Positions 14,861 to 17,117 of a stretch of 17,117 nucleotides of DNA are shown here, piece by piece. The translations under genes were made by a program, and so were the position numbers. This DNA comes from Bacteroidota bacterium (lineage in GTDB: Bacteria; Bacteroidota; Bacteroidia; B-17B0; Aurantibacillaceae): NCBI GenBank assembly GCA_025360565.1, contig JANYBY010000083.1, positions 1 to 17,117 on the forward strand. The letters are read 5' to 3'. Positions within the stretch are counted from its first letter, which is position 1. Each line of letters begins with the position of its first letter. The notes beneath the pieces were generated by a model. The model did no database searches. It saw only the letters and a program-made list of their open reading frames with translations, and was not told where the DNA came from.

Positions 14861-14893
14861 AACTAATGTTTGGATTATTTTAAAAAAAATTAC

Positions 14894-15925
14894 ATGGAAA
14901 TAGGTATTGATAGTTTTGCCGCAGCAAGTGTTGGTAACGATGCGGGCACAGCAACAAAAAGCATGAATGCGCTTGATCAGTTGCTCGAACGCATAGAATA
15001 TGCCGACAAAGTAGGCCTTGATATTTTTGGCATTGGAGAGCATCACCGTAAAGAATTTTTAGATTCTGCTCCAACCATGATCCTTGCAGCAGCAGCGGCC
15101 CGGACAAAAAAAATTAAACTTACAAGTGCTGTTACTGTGTTAAGCGCGGCCGATCCTGTTAGGGTTTTTCAAAATTTTGCTACGTTAGATCTTATCTCCA
15201 AAGGAAGGGCAGAAATGGTTGTTGGACGAGGTTCTTTTACAGAAGCTTTTCCGTTGTTTGGTTTTAATCTTCACGATTACGACGAACTTTTTTCAGAAAA
15301 ATTGGAGCTTTTATTAAATATCAGGAACAACGAGTTTGTAACCTGGTCGGGCAAATTTCGACCTGAACTTAAGGATCAAGCCATTTACCCGCGACCATTG
15401 CAGAATCCTTTTCCCATTTGGTTAGGAGTTGGCGGCACACCCGATTCATTTATTCGTGCCGGCACCCTAGGTTTACCCTTGATGGTTGCTATCATTGGCG
15501 GAGAAACGCATCGCTTTCGACCCCTGATAGATCTTTACAGAGAAGCAGGAAAAAGAGCAGGGCACACTTCTGAAAAATTAAAAGTAGGATTACATTCATT
15601 AGGTTATGTTTCGGATACAAAAGAAAATGCAGTGAACGATTTTTATCCGGGTTATGCCGAAACTTTTACACGAATAGGAAAAGAGCGGGGCTGGCCTGCT
15701 GTAACGCGCGCGCACTTTGATGCCCAGAATGGCGCTAAAGGCGCTTTACTTGTTGCTGGACCGGAAGAAATTGCGGAGAAAATCCTTCGCCATAGTGAAG
15801 CGCTTGGCGGAATTTCAAGGTTTACTTTTCAAATGGATAACGCTGCCCTGTCGCACGAAAAATTGATGCGTTCAATTGAGTTGATTGGTACAAAAGTTGC
15901 GCCAATGGTGAAAATGAATAAATGA
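14894..15925 (+). CDS. LLM-class flavin-dependent oxidoreductase (luciferase-like)
   Basis: The 343-residue product has the luciferase-like TIM-barrel pattern: MEIGIDSFAA, GLDIFGIGEHHRKEF (41-55), KIKLTSAVTVLSAADPVRVFQ (74-93), the GRAEMVVGRGSF stretch (104-115) and PRPLQNPFPIWLGVGG further on. This class oxidises organic substrates using reduced FMN or F420 supplied by a separate reductase. Here the nitroreductase encoded on the opposite arm of the same divergon is a plausible FMN-reducing partner, though this is inference. The ATG at 14894 opens at the conserved first strand; an upstream TTG at 14870 adds nothing recognisable. It is 33 bp after the HxlR stop, so probably cotranscribed with it, and is followed by a hairpin terminator. 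The substrate is unknown. Confidence 0.9.
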   Translation: MEIGIDSFAAASVGNDAGTATKSMNALDQLLERIEYADKVGLDIFGIGEHHRKEFLDSAPTMILAAAAARTKKIKLTSAVTVLSAADPVRVFQNFATLDLISKGRAEMVVGRGSFTEAFPLFGFNLHDYDELFSEKLELLLNIRNNEFVTWSGKFRPELKDQAIYPRPLQNPFPIWLGVGGTPDSFIRAGTLGLPLMVAIIGGETHRFRPLIDLYREAGKRAGHTSEKLKVGLHSLGYVSDTKENAVNDFYPGYAETFTRIGKERGWPAVTRAHFDAQNGAKGALLVAGPEEIAEKILRHSEALGGISRFTFQMDNAALSHEKLMRSIELIGTKVAPMVKMNK

Positions 15926-15964
15926 TTTTTTGAATCGCTACTTTTTATTTACGGGTAAAACAAA

Positions 15965-15995
15965 AAAGCCTCTCGTTTTGCGAAAGGCTTTAATT
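15965..15995. terminator. Bidirectional rho-independent terminator
   Basis: AAAGCCT (15965-15971) pairs with AGGCTTT (15985-15991), with an inner TCG/CGA and a T-rich loop. On the minus strand the stem is followed by a run of T residues, a strong terminator for the VOC gene; on the plus strand it is followed by TTTAATTT and serves the LLM gene. It lies between convergent stops at 15925 and 16018. Confidence 0.85.
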
Positions 15996-16017
15996 TGAAA
16001 GAAATATTTATTTAATT

Positions 16018-16623
16018 TTACATTGGCCTTTCATCAAAGCTCACCAGCCACTGAATTTTATATTTATCGGTAAACATGCCAAAGTAAGAGCCCCAGAAGG
16101 TTTTATCCATGGGCATTACAACATGTCCGCCTTCCGAAAGGCCGTTAAATAATCTGTCGGCATCATCTTTACTTTTAGCGTTAATTGAAATGGAAAAATT
16201 ATTTCCTATATTGGTTACGTGTCCAAATGCTTCCGAACTATCGCTGCCCATTAAAATTGTTTCTTCGCTTATTGGTAACGAAACGTGCATGATCTTATTT
16301 GCATCCTCTTCCGAAAGAGCCGGTTGGCCCGGCATTGAAGGCATGTCTTTAAATCTTCCCATGTAAGGGAATTGTCCGCCGAAAACAGACCTGTAAAAAT
16401 TGAAAGCGTCTTCGCAGTTACCGGGGAAAGTTAAATAAGGGCTTATGGTTGTAGTTCTTTTATGCGTTTTTGCCGCGGGTTTTTTCAGTGGCTTCTTTTT
16501 CGCTGCCTTTTTTGGAGCCGCTTTTTTTGCCGGCTTGCCTGCCGAAGCTTTAACGGAGGCAGGTTTCTTGGCTGTTTTTTTCACAGCTTTCTTTACGATT
16601 TTTTTCGCTTTTTTCTTTGCCAT
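16018..16623 (-). CDS. VOC/PhnB-like protein with histone-H1-like basic N-terminal tail
   Basis: The 201-residue product has two parts. Residues 1-56 are a Lys/Ala/Pro-rich tail with 24 Lys, 14 Ala and no acidic residue, including KPAKKAAPKKAAKKKP, which resembles histone-H1-type tails of bacterial DNA-binding proteins. Residues about 58-201 form a PhnB-like VOC domain (TTISPYLTFPGNCEDAFNFYRSVFGG; MHVSLPISEETILMGSD; a closing YFGMFTDKYKIQWLVSFDE). Members of this fold include glyoxalases, dioxygenases and antibiotic-binding proteins; PhnB-like members mostly have no known activity. Metal ligands typical of glyoxalase I are not obvious. The ATG at 16623 gives MAKKKAKK; an in-frame upstream ATG at 16644 adds seven residues. 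The tail could tether the domain to DNA or RNA, or simply increase solubility. It stands alone on its strand. Confidence 0.85.
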   Translation of the reverse strand: MAKKKAKKIVKKAVKKTAKKPASVKASAGKPAKKAAPKKAAKKKPLKKPAAKTHKRTTTISPYLTFPGNCEDAFNFYRSVFGGQFPYMGRFKDMPSMPGQPALSEEDANKIMHVSLPISEETILMGSDSSEAFGHVTNIGNNFSISINAKSKDDADRLFNGLSEGGHVVMPMDKTFWGSYFGMFTDKYKIQWLVSFDERPM

Positions 16624-16840
16624 AATATTAAGTTTTAGGGACAACTAAGATAATGTTTTATTGAAATGGTTGCAATATCGGACTTTGTATTTTCGTTAAA
16701 TTATTGCAAAGCTGAAGGGTTTGGAGCATGAATTGCAGGGAAAATCTTGTTTTTTTACTACTATCAACGAGAATTAACTTCTTTTAAGAATGACGAATGT
16801 AACCGGTGGAATGGAAATGGCCTATAAGTATTAAAAGACC
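16624..16840. other. Intergenic region with no recognisable gene
   Basis: This 217-bp AT-rich stretch separates the divergent VOC gene and the right-edge gene. I find no perfect TAnnTTTG box on either strand, no hairpin of note and no RNA gene. Confidence 0.4.
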
Positions 16841-17117
16841 ATGCTTGTTCCGGAAATGGATATTAAAGAGGTGAGAAAAGAGCTTATGAAGGATTACTCT
16901 TCGCTTTTAAAGAAGGCGGAATATGTTTCAAAAAAACTTCTTAAAAATTTTGGTCCTATAAAAGATAAAGTGATCTGCAAAGTTTTTGATTATGAATCGA
17001 AAAACAGAAATCACTGGATCTACGCATTACGAATCACAAAAAAAGAATCGGAAATTTTTATGCTTTCATATCAGTTCACAAAAAAGGGATTAGAAGCATA
17101 CGGATTGTTTGACGACT
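16841..17117 (+). CDS. Protein of unknown function (partial, runs off right edge)
   Basis: An open frame of 92 codons begins with ATG at 16841 and is still open at the window end. It reads MLVPEMDIKEVRKELMKDYS, then a Lys-rich helix-like region (LLKKAEYVSKKLLKNFGPIK) and predicted strands with VICKVFDYESKNRNHWIYALRI and ESEIFMLSYQFTKKGLEAYG. An internal ATG at 16856 (MDIKEV) is an alternative start. No signal peptide or membrane segment is visible and I do not recognise the family. The codon use, Lys/Glu-rich composition and alternating helix and strand segments suggest a real gene. Its 3' end, neighbours and function lie outside the window. Confidence 0.6.
   Translation, partial: MLVPEMDIKEVRKELMKDYSSLLKKAEYVSKKLLKNFGPIKDKVICKVFDYESKNRNHWIYALRITKKESEIFMLSYQFTKKGLEAYGLFDD

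Noticed and set aside
16445..16648. Hydrophobic open frame on the plus strand opposite the VOC gene
   Set aside because: Its Phe/Ala-rich translation is the antisense of the Lys/Ala-rich tail codons, not a membrane protein gene.

Overview
The window looks like a chromosomal segment of an AT-rich member of the Bacteroidota. The evidence is Bacteroidota-style protein families (an AraC regulator with a LYIKYMVS start region next to a kinase-like protein with KRAAEL-IANKEL repeats, a large alpha-2-macroglobulin with an embedded carboxypeptidase-regulatory-like domain, an alpha-oxoamine synthase paralogue), promoter octamers matching the Bacteroidota -7 consensus TAnnTTTG ahead of several genes, and starts with little Shine-Dalgarno signal. 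I cannot place it below phylum from this sequence alone. No rRNA, tRNA, CRISPR array, integrase or transposase is visible.

Layout. 1-859 (minus): an AraC-type regulator whose stop overlaps by 8 bp the start of a protein made of 21-residue coiled-coil-like repeats; that protein runs off the left edge and is probably the N-terminus of a sensor kinase. 1193-2460 (plus): a SpoIIAA/STAS-like protein and a pirin. 2524-3106 (plus): a RelE/ParE-type toxin-antitoxin pair. 3137-5623 (plus): the DEAH-like helicase HrpB. 5703-6446 (plus): a lipoprotein, convergent with a small secreted basic protein (6459-6944, minus). 6959-7035: a long imperfect inverted repeat of a kind that looks dispersed. 7050-11546 (minus): a 1498-residue secreted alpha-2-macroglobulin homologue with an intact thioester motif. 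11737-12996 (plus): a PLP-dependent alpha-oxoamine synthase, probably a lipid or amino-ketone biosynthesis enzyme.

13051-15925 is a compact redox cassette bracketed by two hairpin terminators: a minus-strand operon (nitroreductase, DoxX-like membrane protein, small GNAT-like protein) diverges from a plus-strand pair (HxlR regulator, LLM flavin-dependent oxidoreductase). The intergenic region holds two dyad elements between oppositely oriented TAnnTTTG boxes, which suggests one regulator controls both arms. 16018-16623 (minus) is a VOC/PhnB-like protein with a histone-H1-like Lys/Ala/Pro tail. A protein of unknown function begins at 16841 and runs off the right edge.

Most genes are ordinary housekeeping or accessory genes. 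The points most worth a second look are the HxlR divergon with its paired operators and a possibly leaderless regulator mRNA, the thioester macroglobulin with an inserted domain and charged linker, the histone-like tail on a VOC protein, the dispersed-type inverted repeat, and the tandem repeats at the left edge. I do not see convincing evidence of a wholly new system.
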